From positions 41,748,001-41,812,000 of the forward strand of contig OY747704.1 in NCBI GenBank assembly GCA_963556495.2: a stretch of DNA of 64,000 bases, read 5' to 3'. A model generated the notes under the pieces. It saw only the letters and a list, made by a program, of their open reading frames with translations, was not told the DNA's origin and did not search any database. Shown here one piece after another: positions 32,836-43,900 of this stretch. Numbering within the stretch: position 1 is the stretch's first letter; each line of letters opens with the position of its first letter. Made by a program: the position numbers and the translations under genes. This DNA is from Valencia hispanica (Eukaryota > Chordata > Actinopteri > Cyprinodontiformes > Valenciidae).

Positions 32836-33285
32836 TTCAAGGCAAGGCAAGGCAACATTGTTTGTATAGCACACTTTCAACAAGGCAATTCGATGTGCTT
32901 TGGGTGATTAGGGGAGAACAACAGTAAAAGCATAAAATACAACATTAGAGACACAAAAGGTATGACCCATTTCAACATATGACATTCCAGCTATTATTAT
33001 TCGCTTACTCAAAGGCAGCCCTAAACAGATGAGTTCTTAGCTTTGGTTTAAAGGAACTCAGTGTTTCAGCAGCTTTGCAATGGTCTGGAAGTTTTTTCCT
33101 GATAAGGGGAGCATAGAAACTGAAAGCTGCTAAAAGCGGTTTCAAGTCCTGTACGTTTTCTTGTTTGTCATTAAAACTTTCAAATACACCATTCAAGTGG
33201 TTGTCTGCACCTTGGTTCTGTGTATTTGAATCATTTTTATTAAACTCACACTTGTTGGCTAGTCTTGGCTTAAAACACACAGACT
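32836..33285 (-). mobile_element. LINE 3' end, minus strand, with GGCAA tail
   Basis: 5'-truncated non-LTR retrotransposon. The low-coordinate end carries the tandem tail CAAGGCAAGGCAAGGCAA (32838-32855), then TTTGTATAGCACACTTTCAA and GTGCTTTGGG, a layout common to fish LINE 3' ends. The coding remnant (stop near 33005) reads FSFYAPLIRKKLPDH, then AETLSSFKPKLRTHLF, matching the C-terminal tail of CR1/L2-type reverse transcriptases. An open frame of 91 codons is retained up to 33280, but everything upstream is missing. Confidence 0.65.
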
Positions 33286-35783
33286 AAACTTTGAGTTAAA
33301 TGATATGGTCATTACAATTTCAGCAGTAGCATTGCAATTACATATTTTTCTGATATCATGCAAACCTATTTGTCAACAGACCAGGTGTATGAAGTGACAC
33401 TTGATAACATGATACAGTGACCTAAATGCATGTATACAATTAGTACCCCAGACCCATACAGAAAAACAGCTTTTAAATAGCTGACCACTGTAGTGACCAC
33501 TTTGCCTGATAGGGCTGAGTAATCACAGCATTGTAGTCCCATTTTGATCTTCGCAACATCCAATCCAGCTTTAGTATCACTCATCTTGACTGAAAAGTAA
33601 GTAATTTACCATAAAAAAGCAATTTTTTTCTTAATTGAAAGGCTTTATTTTACTTAAAACTTTGAGGTTTATATGTTGCTTTATGAGATGTTCTCCTGCC
33701 AACTGTTCCTTTCTGAACTGAAACTAAACAAAGTTCCCAACAACTGCGAGGCAAAAGAGCGCCACAACAATTAGTTGGCAACAATTAAATATCATTATGT
33801 TATAATTAATCTGCACACAATTCATTAAATACTAATTCCATACGAAAATTAGGGAGCGAAGAATGTCATCACTGTGCTGCCTTAATCAGCATGTGATTGA
33901 CAGCATGCAGAAATAGAAACTTCTGAGTTTAGGGGATGCCGCACCCTCTGTGTGTTTGCCAGCCAGTGCAAAGTGGATCATCTTAAGTGTGTGAAGATCA
34001 ACTCCCCTCTGTCTGTTGATGGTAATTAAGTTTTGTCCCTGCGGGGTTGCCGGCATGGCCAAGCTGGAGGAGGTGGGTGGGAGGCAAGATTGGTGCTAAT
34101 TGTTGAACAAGAGAGCCTGTTTTGGCTGCCGATAAGCACTGCGGGGGCCCCCCTTGTGTTTGTGAGTCTGTGCGTGTGTGTTTATGTTCAAAAAGTGTGA
34201 CACTGAATGGAGTCATAGGACTACAGGTCACACCCTGAGTGCCGTTGCTAAGATACAGCATCTGAAGTATTATAGAAGGGTGGTACTGGGGTATTCCATC
34301 TTCAAGCCCTCCAACATCCTGCTCCAGTTTACACCCCACCCCCCACCCCCGCCCCACTCTGCCAACTCCCCCTGGGGTTTGGGTAAATGGGCAGGACTGA
34401 CAGGGTTTGAATGGTTTGGGGTGACAGGGGGGTGGTGTCCTATTTGTCCCTAAATGCTTCTCTATAGACCCCTGATAATAGACCGGCTGCCTGTTCCTCT
34501 TCCACCCGCCCCACCAAACCTCTGCTGCCTCGTCCCCCACTTTCACCCACTCTGTCTCTGTCTCCTTGTCTCTTACCCCCCCCCCCAAGCCCTTCTGTCT
34601 CGTTTTCCTCCCTATCATGTCTCCTTCTCTTTCCATCTCTTCTTCTGTCTCTCTATTTTTCCTTTTCTCTTCAAGCTTCTGCAGAAAGGAAAAAACAAAT
34701 AGCTTGTTATGCTGCACATGTGCTGCCTTCAAGTGGTGCTAGTGTATGACTAACAAGGAGAAGGTCAGTGCTTATTACTGCCCTCTCCAGTCCTCAGCAT
34801 TGTCCAGACGCTCAGGGTTTGTCAGTGTTAACAGGAACTGCTTTGATGTTGGTCTTTCATGCTTTGTCTGTCAGCATAGCTGAAGATACCTTTGATGACT
34901 GCAAGCCTGTTGTTTGAGCTGTCTGATAAGCAAATAAATATTTATAATTACTAATCTATGATCGAATCAAAAATACAAAAGCAGTAAACAGAACCCCTAA
35001 AATCCCTAACAAGGATATAAATATCAAACATTCTTCTGTGTCCACTTCACAAATTAAGGTATGCTGACAGATCACATGCACCTGGATCAAAATCTGCTCT
35101 GTAAACACACTGCATCGGGTGTTTAAGATGCTTTCACAGAAACAAAACCCTGTTTCCCAACTTGCAATTGCATGAGTAAAAATTTTAGTCCATGCTTTTT
35201 TTTTTTATATGTGTGAGCATTCTTGCCTGTGTTAGGGGTCAGGAGTGAAGATGTTACCCTTTGGTCATTCATCAAAAGCATGACACACTCTCCCTTGCGC
35301 TCTGCTACGAGGAGGCAATGTTTTATAAAAGAATAACACGTCAGCGGGCGCCTGCTGGCCATCCATTACCGTCCTGTGCAACCTGCAAAGATGCACAATG
35401 GACTCATAGATTTTCTGCACTCGCTATGTGTCATCCTTGATGTTTGCGTATGCAGAAGTTCTTGTTAACTTGTCCCTTTTTTCACAGAGTCTGGCTTCAT
35501 CTCGTCCTGAACACGTGATAGATAAGCGAAAGAATGAAGGCAGGATCCAGTGCGAACTGGCTTTCAGTTTGCTGAGTATTAGATTTAAATTAAATAGATC
35601 TTTTTTTCTTTCCTTCTGAACACACATTCCACACCTTACATGGTCCACAGATGATTAAGCTGACTCCTCCTGCTACTGCTGAGGTAATATGTACTTTTAC
35701 ACAGGAAAAATGTTGAAAACTGCATTCTGTATTTGCATTTTGAAGTTTATGTAGTAGTAGTAGTAGTAGTGGTAGTAGTAGTG

Positions 35784-35826
<43 letters not shown>

Positions 35827-36460
35827 GTGTAGTAATAGTAGTAGTAGTAGTAGCCTTTGTTCCGGACACGTAGTCAAACATTATACAACCAACAACAACA
35901 CAACATTAAAAGTAGGAATAAACATAATTATAAAATAGTGTAACCGCTACAGTCTAAGAGCTAAGAAGACTGTTTTACCAGTGTTTCCATATCCTTGACT
36001 GATAGAGTATTGCTCTATTGTATGTATGTATTGTATTGTATGTCTACAATTGAGTTGAAAAACTAATAATGTCACACTCCTGGGGGTGATTCTGTGTTTA
36101 CCTGTGTTTTTCTTACTTATCCTGATTGTTAGTACTCATTCCTGCAAGCGTTGGACTTCTCCTGCAATGCTAATTTACCTGTTACCAATAACCCTCGTTT
36201 AGCCTGCTGCTTAAAAGGATCAGGATTTGATGTCTAATGGTCAATGTGTTAGTCACTAAACTCTCCCAGTGTAACAGTCAAACCAAATTTGAAATATTTA
36301 CCTACTCTGTGCTCCACTAACTCCATTATCCCTCTTCTCTTCTGTTCTCACCAACGGATCCTTGAAAAAATACTTAGTATATGTCATTGTTTTGCAATAA
36401 ACCTCTTATATTTTATTTCACAAACTTTTCTTTGGGTATCTCTGTGCTTGGCTGCAATTC
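33286..36460. other. Gene-free stretch with candidate conserved DNA and a TAG repeat
   Basis: 33690-34060 has the look of conserved non-coding DNA (ACAATTAGTTGGCAACAATT, then ATTAATCTGCACACAATTCA, then AATCAGCATGTGATTGACAG). 34310-34680 is C/T-rich; the long minus frame across it (33998-34732) is an artefact of composition, with low-complexity arginine, glutamate and proline runs. A (TAG)n tract lies at 35750-35853. No gene is supported. Confidence 0.45.
35750..35853. repeat. (TAG)n trinucleotide microsatellite
   Basis: About 100 bp of TAG repeats with a few GTGG and TAAT interruptions, directly visible. On the minus strand one frame reads as poly-leucine, which is why a spurious leucine-rich open frame appears here. 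Confidence 0.95.
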
Positions 36461-37075
36461 AGGGGTCTCATTTATAAAGCTTGTTTACGCATAAAGGGGG
36501 GTCTGAAAATTGCGTTAGTAACTTTCTACGCAAACTTTGTGATCTACAAAAAGAAACGTAATGGAAAAATGTGTGCATATTTAAGCACAGTAAGAGACTT
36601 GCTTATGCACATTTTGGACAAAGAGGAGGTGAGATGGCAAAATTGTGAATTTATGCCACATTTCAGACTTGTAGATCCACACACACAAAACCAACAGTCA
36701 GCCCCCTTCGGTCTTTAGGACTTAGCACTTATGTCCCCCTTTGGCTGAGTGAAGCTCTATATATAGATAAACATTGATTGGTCGAAATAAAATGTTTTTC
36801 CATGCCTTAGTCGCCCATAAACACCTCGATTTCAATCTCAGTGGAATTGTGCTTTTTCTGCCTTGGTTGCCATGGTTACCCGTGAAACGCCCCATATCAG
36901 CTGGCTTAAGTTGATGCAAAATATTCAATAGGCCTTGACCGTTTATGGCAGAAAATGGGTCTATAGGAGGCGGGATGTGATTCAGAATTAGCTGAGCACA
37001 TTTCTAGGGAAAGTGTGAATTTTTAAACGGAAATTGTGTGCAGGTGTGCGTACAAAAAGTTTTATAGATCGGAAT
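36461..37075. mobile_element. Candidate non-autonomous DNA element with inverted ends
   Basis: A 0.6-kb block bounded by similar inverted ends. On the left is TCATTTATAAAGCTTGTTTA followed by CGCATAAA (36468-36495). The complement of the right end reads CGATCTATAAAACTTTTTGT followed by ACGCACAC (37046-37073), about 19 of 28 positions alike. The interior is non-coding, with GGTTGCCATGGTTACC near 36866. A Harbinger-type origin is possible from the GTCTCATTTATAAA start, common in fish, but the target duplication was not established. Confidence 0.45.
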
Positions 37076-40000
37076 TTTTTTTGCTAAGCCTAAGTACGGA
37101 ACAATAAGATGTCAAAAGCAACCATTTTGAAAAAACATTAACATTATTGCCCAAGTTTGACTCCCCATGTAAACCTGATAGTTAAAATTTGGATGATTTG
37201 ATGATAAAATCTACAATCGAAGCATTCTAAGTCTTTTACAGATTTCTTTGAAGCTTTTTTTGTTGCCAATTTTAATGGAAAAGACTGACTGGCAGTTACT
37301 AAAAAGTCTTGATTTTGGTTTCATAGCACAACCTTTAAGGCTTGGGGGAAATACTTTTACACATACAGTTAGGCTGCTCTGGATAGTTTTTTTTTCTCAT
37401 AAAATGTATCTTTTTGATCTAAAATGTGTGCTAGCTTAGTTTTTCATTTAATTCTAAACCTGTTTGATGATATCAAACACTTAAGTGTGATAAAAGAATA
37501 AAACCAAAACAAAATAACAGAAATGCTGTACCACAAAGGTTTTGAAGGTTTGATTGATAGGTGCATCAGTTGTTCCATGTGGAGTTTTATTCTTCTTTAG
37601 GTTTTATGAATAGTTTGACTTTGTTTTTATTTTTGTGATGCACTACCATGACCTTGCCAGGTACTGGTATGATTCAGCGTATAAGAATCAGGATTATTGG
37701 TATGGAGTGCTTCCTGTTGTTTGCAGTTGCATTTGCAGCATGTGCAATCTGGACAACAAGCATTTTGCATGTGACAGGCCGTGCTGTGTAAGACAGAACA
37801 AGTTGAGGACGATGTGAGTTATAGAGCTCTTAGACCAGTTTATGAGGACTATTATCCCTCAGTTAGTTTCAATTTTATGTGCATTTTCTCTGGGCTGGCT
37901 TGAAACCATCAATTTAATGCTTTCATAAAGCAAGGTTAGATAGCACTGAATCACACAGAACACACACTCACCCTCTCCTCTGCTTTAGAGTGAAAGTCGC
38001 AAAGAGGAAGATGAGGAAAGGCGATGAACGATGGAGAGACAGTTTTATGATGTCTTTTTTAAAAGCCAATTTAGGATAAAAGTTTTCTTTCTCGCTTCAA
38101 TAACAATTCAAAATGTAGTCACACACATAAACCCAACAAATATATTTCTCTCTCTCTCTTTTTGAGTGTACGTTAGATGGACACTTTATTGTCTTCGTTC
38201 ACGCATCGTGCCCATTTTTGTGGTGCTTATCACCTGTTTTATTGCAGGCCGTTTTCTTTCACGATGCTTTTCCATCAGCGGCTGTTTCCTGTCAGCAGAG
38301 CCAAGAGACAAAGATTTTGTCGTTGGTCCAAAAACATGTCGTTGTTCTCTTCAAAACAAATAACAAGCACAGATCAATATGGGTGGAAATCGAGTGCAGC
38401 ACTTTAAGGACGCCTCTCAGTTTTTCCTTGCAGGCGCTCAATGAGACTCTGATTCCATTTCAGCTCATTTATGATTTTTGTGTGACTGTGCTTCTGCGTA
38501 ATCCATCTACTCCAGTGTGACAACTTAATTTTCAATGCTGCAGGAGACACGGAAAGCTGAGACAAGCAATGGATGATGGAACAAGAAGGAGAAATGAGGA
38601 AAGAGATGCTTACAATACCTGATTCCAGAATTTGTTTCTTTCTTTGTGTGTGTTGTGTGTGTTTGAGAGGTTAAGCCTAGTTTATACTTCTCCGTCAGCA
38701 GAGTTGCAGAGACATCATCATCATCTGTTAATGCAAGGGGTCTCCTACCCAATTTTTAAAATGCTAGTTGAAAGCAACAGACAAGAAAGCAAGCCTGTTA
38801 TTGGTGGCCACATTACTTCCTTTAATCTCGTCAACACCACCGCCATTTACAAAAAAACAGTGCTGAACATATCTAGCAGCAGACATGGAGTAGATCGAAG
38901 AACGTTTTAAATAAGACATTCTATGAGTGTTCGGTGTCAGATACAATAGCAAAAAGTGAAGAGCTTTTTCTCATATTTGTCCATGAAAAGCTCTTTTCAG
39001 TATTGAAAGAGGCAGAAGTTGTTCAAGTGAAGAGTTTGTTTAAATTAATTTTTTTTTAAAGTAAATACACTGCTGATGATCAGAGACATGACTGCAACAG
39101 TGACAGGATCTCCCCAGAAAACTGCTATGTCCCCTGTTGTCCTGGGAGTGAATTGCTTTGCAAGATTCCTCAGGCAAAAGCGAAATATTAAAGGAAAATG
39201 TCTCCGTCGATATGTGTGTGTCAGTGCAAACCAGCTCATGGAGAAGGATAAACTAGGCTTTACAGTGCAAGTACAGTATGATGACGACCAGGAGATCCGT
39301 CACTTCTCGGTGGTGTCAAAACAAAACGCACACTTAAACACATATGTACCCTGATGCTTTGTCAGTGTGAATGTGTGTGTGTGTCTGTTGTGTGAAAGGC
39401 ATAAAGTGGATTAGAATTCAGGCTCTTTTGTTTGGCTTTGACGAGCATGTCATAAGCAGAGACAAGAAGAGACCCAGGGCCTCATCAGTATTTAAATAGC
39501 CTGACACCTCTGCCACCACATTTCTTCTAACAATTTATTGCTCTTTAGATCACATCCTTTTGTCTCTCTGTTGTTTTCTTAAAGCTACTGAGACTTTTCT
39601 GTAAAATCAGCCAGACTCACTCAGATATGGTCTATAATCCATAAAAATAAGGCCATAGTCTTAGTTTTGTTGTAAACTGTTGATTAATGCAAACAAAATC
39701 TACCCTCTGAAAAAAAGGCGTTTGGTAAATAATCAATGTTCTTTTGACTATATCTCTCTGCATGTTCTTGGTTTTGTTCTTTAAGTGATCTGCCAATCAA
39801 TCTGCCAAAGATCGGGACAGTTTTTCCTTGATCCCCTCTGATCAGGAAGTCAAACGCGGAAATCTTTTACTTTTGGCAGAAAATGCATCAAAACTTAAAA
39901 TGTCCAACATCAAAATCAGAATCAGCTTGTCAGACCTAAAAAAAAGCAGAAATCTGTATCAGCCAAGTAAAGTCTGATCTATCTGACTCTTTTGTCATTT

Positions 40001-40330
40001 GTATGCTTTTAATAGCCTACTGTTCCTTCTTTAAAGGTCAAGTGAATATACAATACACAGTGTATATTGTCACTAAATGTACTTTACACTCTTCTAACGT
40101 ATACATGCATGACTTAATGTAAGTATTGGTTTCAAAAGCTTTTTTTTAACAAAATTAGATATGGAAATATGTGAATTTTTTGCCAGAAAGTAATATTTTG
40201 TAATGATATTTTTTATTACGACTTTTTAATTTTATTATATAATTATGGCAAATTCTGGTATTATAATACTGGTAATTTTTTGGCTTTTTTAACTTTTACT
40301 TGTGTTTATGCATTCTATTTGTTGAGCTTT
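37076..40330. other. Gene-free stretch, one transposon end
   Basis: No supported gene. The sequence TTAAGCCTAGTTTATACTTC at 38674-38693 matches the start of the element at 40624 and is a DNA-transposon end. 39785-39990 looks like a decayed repeat (ATCTGCCAATCAATCTGCC, then ATCAGCCAAGTAAAGTC). Frames at 38177-38520 and 39076-39354 were considered as exons, but show no domain, no splice pattern that holds together and no codon bias I could recognise. Confidence 0.4.
38674..38720 (+). repeat. Harbinger-like terminal sequence, copy 1
   Basis: TTAAGCCTAGTTTATACTTC followed by TCCGTCAGCA is repeated with one change (TATGC for TATAC) at 40624. In fish, GGCCTGGTTTATACTTC-type starts occur at the ends of Harbinger-like MITEs with TTA target sites. 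Only one end is visible, so the element is truncated or its second end has diverged. Confidence 0.45.
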
Positions 40331-40623
40331 ACCAGCTACCCTTAGCCACTCGCGTTAAATTAAAATCACTGATTAAGTTTAATAGAATGGCCCTCATCTA
40401 TTTGAATGCTCTCGCAACACCTTACAACACAACTCAGTCATTCTGGTTGTCCACAAATTTTCAGCTAGCAGTGCCAACATCACGCTCAAGACAATCCAGA
40501 TTTTTGTCTTGTCTTTTTCACAACTGTGAACTAACTTACCAAGCGCTACCAGAACAATGTCCCTCTTTATCTTCAAGAAACTATTGAAGACCCAGTTTTT
40601 CAGAGAGCATTTCATACCCTAGC
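40331..40623 (+). mobile_element. LINE C-terminal fragment, plus strand
   Basis: Coding remnant of the end of a CR1/L2-type reverse transcriptase. It begins LYQLPLATRVKLKSLIKF (the HWLPLATRI region of relatives), passes through ALIYLNALATPY and ends, one frame over, IFKKLLKTQFFREHFIP and a TAG at about 40620. A frameshift lies between about 40560 and 40575. The 3' UTR is lost because a Harbinger-like end (TTAAGCCTAG) follows directly at 40624. Confidence 0.65.
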
Positions 40624-40965
40624 ACTTAAGCCTAGTTTATGCTTCTCCGTCAGCAAGTTTGCACACGCACACTTATTGATAGATATAGCACCGTAGACAG
40701 CAGAGACACCAATACAGACCGCTACAGGAAATTCTCCTCCAGGACAGCAGAGGGCGTAGGCCTTTTCTGGCTGGTCTGCCTACCATTGCATTGACGTCTC
40801 TGGTCGACGACAGTTTACTTTAGCCTGTAAATGCACATCCACTCAAGGAGCAATGGCCGACAGAGCTAGTTTACATCAACCATAGAGCACCGTTCTGGTG
40901 GACTGAGCTGCCTTGGTGGTGGTCTACGCTCTCCAAGTGCTTCTTTAGTTCACATACTGTAAGTG
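40624..40965 (+). repeat. DNA-transposon ends: Harbinger-like copy 2 and a GGTCT-type end
   Basis: TTAAGCCTAGTTTATGCTTC opens a block matching 38674. At 40904-40960 a second motif appears, GAGCTGCCTTGGTGGTGGTC then TACGCTCTCCAAGTGCTTC, which recurs at 61436-61480 as GAGTTGTCTTGGCGGAGGTC then TGCGCTCTCC. So two different repeat ends meet here. No coding potential. Confidence 0.45.
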
Positions 40966-43900
40966 TAAGTCCCACCATGTTTCCTGTAGAACTGTTAAAT
41001 CACATGCTTCAGTTAACACCAGAGGAAAGAAGTAAGAAACAAATTCCTATTCGTTTGCAGTCCAAAAGTTTATACAGCATGCCACGCCACTGTTTTGGCA
41101 AATTATGACAGAAACAGAATATGACATTTACTTATTTTATGAGGGGCAGATGTCAATGGAAATCCTCTGTAACTTGTAACTTGAATACTTTTAAAAATCT
41201 ATTAAAATCTATTGCTGAAACTAGCTGATTAACTTGATTCTTGTACACAGAGGCAGTTTTTGCCATGCACAGTATGGCTTTCTGCCTAGGGTGGCATGAC
41301 CTAAAAGGACACCATAGTGGAAAAAAACAAAAAAACAAATGCAGTATCTTCCAGTGGTTCCCCAAAGAACGCCTTCCTGTGGTGAGCACAATGTAAGCTC
41401 TGTAAGGAAATATTGCAGTATTCCATGGATGGATGATAATGCTAAAGTTGGTATCCTATTATCAGCTTATTGTTCTGATTGTTGTGATATTTTTAAGACG
41501 TCTGGGCTGTATTTGAGCATCTCTATTTTAAAATGTTACATATTTTTAGATTCCTCTGTAACAGTTTGTCTGTCTAAATCATTAAACAAAATATCAATAT
41601 TTGTAGTTCTTTATGTATTGCTATTACTAAACTTATGGGTTTTCTAATTAATTGAGAGTACTTTTACTGCATGTGGGGTGTCAGAAGGGTCTCACCACTG
41701 CTTTTGTGTTTATATAAAAGCAGTGACACAAGACACAAGCAGTGGTGAGATACATATATCAGCCAGTGTACTTTCACTTATTCTCTGCCAATCACCGTTT
41801 CATGTGTCAGAGAACAGGTTGTTAATCCACTTTCTTTGCTACCTCTCAGAGCACACCTGCTGTTTCTGTCTACATGATGTAGAATATCAGATTCTCTTTA
41901 CTTTTCTGCTCTCAGTGTGTTTTGGCTCATTTTAAATTCAGTGCATCAGCAAGCCAATCGCCAGCCATGAAATTTGGTCTTTTCTTGAAATGTTCAATGT
42001 TAAGATGTCTTATGTCCCTCCAAATGCTTTCATTTACCTGCCTAGAAATGGGTATTTGTTCCAGCTGCAATGACATACTCAGACCTACAGATGAGAATAA
42101 GAACCACCTTAATTGTGATTCTGATTTGAATAAAAAAGCTAATAAAAGGGGCATTGGAGCCAGAGCAGTAAAAGGTTTTTCTTTTAACAAGAGCTACACT
42201 AAAACAACTATAAAGCTGAAGAGACTCGCACTGAAAAGCATATGTGAAGCCCTTTGTACAGATTTGCTTATGAGTGTGTTTGTTATGTCTCTTTTTGTAT
42301 GTGTACCCACCACACATAAACACACACTGGGGTGATTTATTCCAAGCACAGGGCAGGTAAATTGAAGCCGGCCTTTCAGGTTGGTTTTCAGCTCCGGGTC
42401 TAATGAGAGCAACGTTTCCCGTCTCTCCAAACAATGCGCTCCTGTCTCTTAAGAGCCCTTCCACCCGCCTGCAGCCGAGCCACTCTACATTAGATCTCTG
42501 GCCTGCAGCAGCCACTACAGTGAAAGGCCTTAGGCTCTGAAATGGCTGTTTGATTCTCTCCCTGCTTTGCCTTTAAATGAATGATTTATTGGCTGTCAAT
42601 GAGGAGGCCAAGCGTAATGGACAAAAGCTGCACTGCAGAGCCCCAGTCAAGAGGATGTTGTTGTGGATGTTCTCTTTGAGGATCCCCCTGCCTCTGTCTG
42701 GAACGATAATGAAGAGTAAACAACCTTGCTTGTGCCAGACCATATATAGTTGGAGGTGTATTAGGAATCCGTTGTCTTCACACTGTGTGTTGACACCTTT
42801 CACTGAAGGAGTATTTAATGATTAGGAATTAATTAATGATAACAAGGTAACTCTCAGAGGACTAGTTGCTTTACAAAATACCTAAATATAACCTGACAAT
42901 TTTATCATATAATTACAGAAAACTAGGTTGTTATTCTGCCCTTTTGTGAACGGTTTCAACTGCTTGGCTGATAGATAGTATTTTAGTGAAAGGAAAAAGC
43001 TTCCACGCAAAAGCACAATAGCGCTGTGGACACAATAAGAAAGACCAAAATAAACAACCAGTTCTAGATTAAAGCATGCATGTGCAGTATGTACAACACC
43101 TAATTGCAGTACAGTCTTATGTAGCTATCACAACCTGACTGTCATGTTTTAAGTAATGTTACAAAAGGTTGTTGTAAGACTGTTAGCTTGATTCTATCAA
43201 TAAAAAAGTCAGTTTTATTATGAACCATTAGTATTGGTACTGTAATAACACATGTACAAGCCTAAAATAGCATCGGCAATATAATCATATGTATATAGTA
43301 TTTCCTGAGCTCCTTGTGAAGGAAGAACCCTTTTTTAATTTTAACTAAGTTATGCTGTAAATTGCAACATTTGTAGCAGACTCATCACCATTAGGTAAAA
43401 ATTGTTTCACAGACGTCAGTTGTATTAAGTTGGAACTGAGGTTGACCACTGTGACCCCACTGCCTCCTCCTTTAAAAGACCAAAACAGTAACAATATTGG
43501 TTCTTGATTGAAAAAGTCTTGAAATTAGCAAGATAGGGTGCTCACTAATCTATTGGGTGGAAATGTATTTGCTCTTATTGGAGTGAAAACTTTCTTGTGG
43601 GTTTTTGCCTTTCAATCATGTGTGATACAATAAACCTCTAGTTTGCATCAAATTTGCTTCTGTAGTCTGAATTGTTGTTTCATTGCTCTACCTTTTGAAT
43701 TTGTTTTTCTTTAAAAGTTTTCCCACTTTGACTTCTGATTTCTTGCTGCATGGATTCAGAAATTATTCAATGATTTTTGTTAAGTAAAAGATAAAGCAAG
43801 TCCTCTCACTTTAGAACCTTTTAGGACTAATATAATATTGTTATTTACTCAATCTTGCCTTACTTGCCACTCCCCCTTGAACCTCCATTGAATTTCAGAG

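Noticed and set aside
33998..34732. 244-codon minus-strand frame
   Set aside because: It spans C/T-rich and C-run sequence; the product is low-complexity (arginine/glutamate, proline and glycine runs) without a domain or splice context.
35590..35877. Leucine-rich minus-strand frame
   Set aside because: It is the translation of the (TAG)n repeat, not a signal or membrane protein.
39076..39354. 92-codon plus frame considered as a host exon
   Set aside because: No family resemblance, no convincing splice sites at its edges and no codon bias.
42042..42515. 157-codon minus frame
   Set aside because: No recognisable domain, overlaps other frames of similar length on both strands, and lies in a candidate conserved non-coding region.
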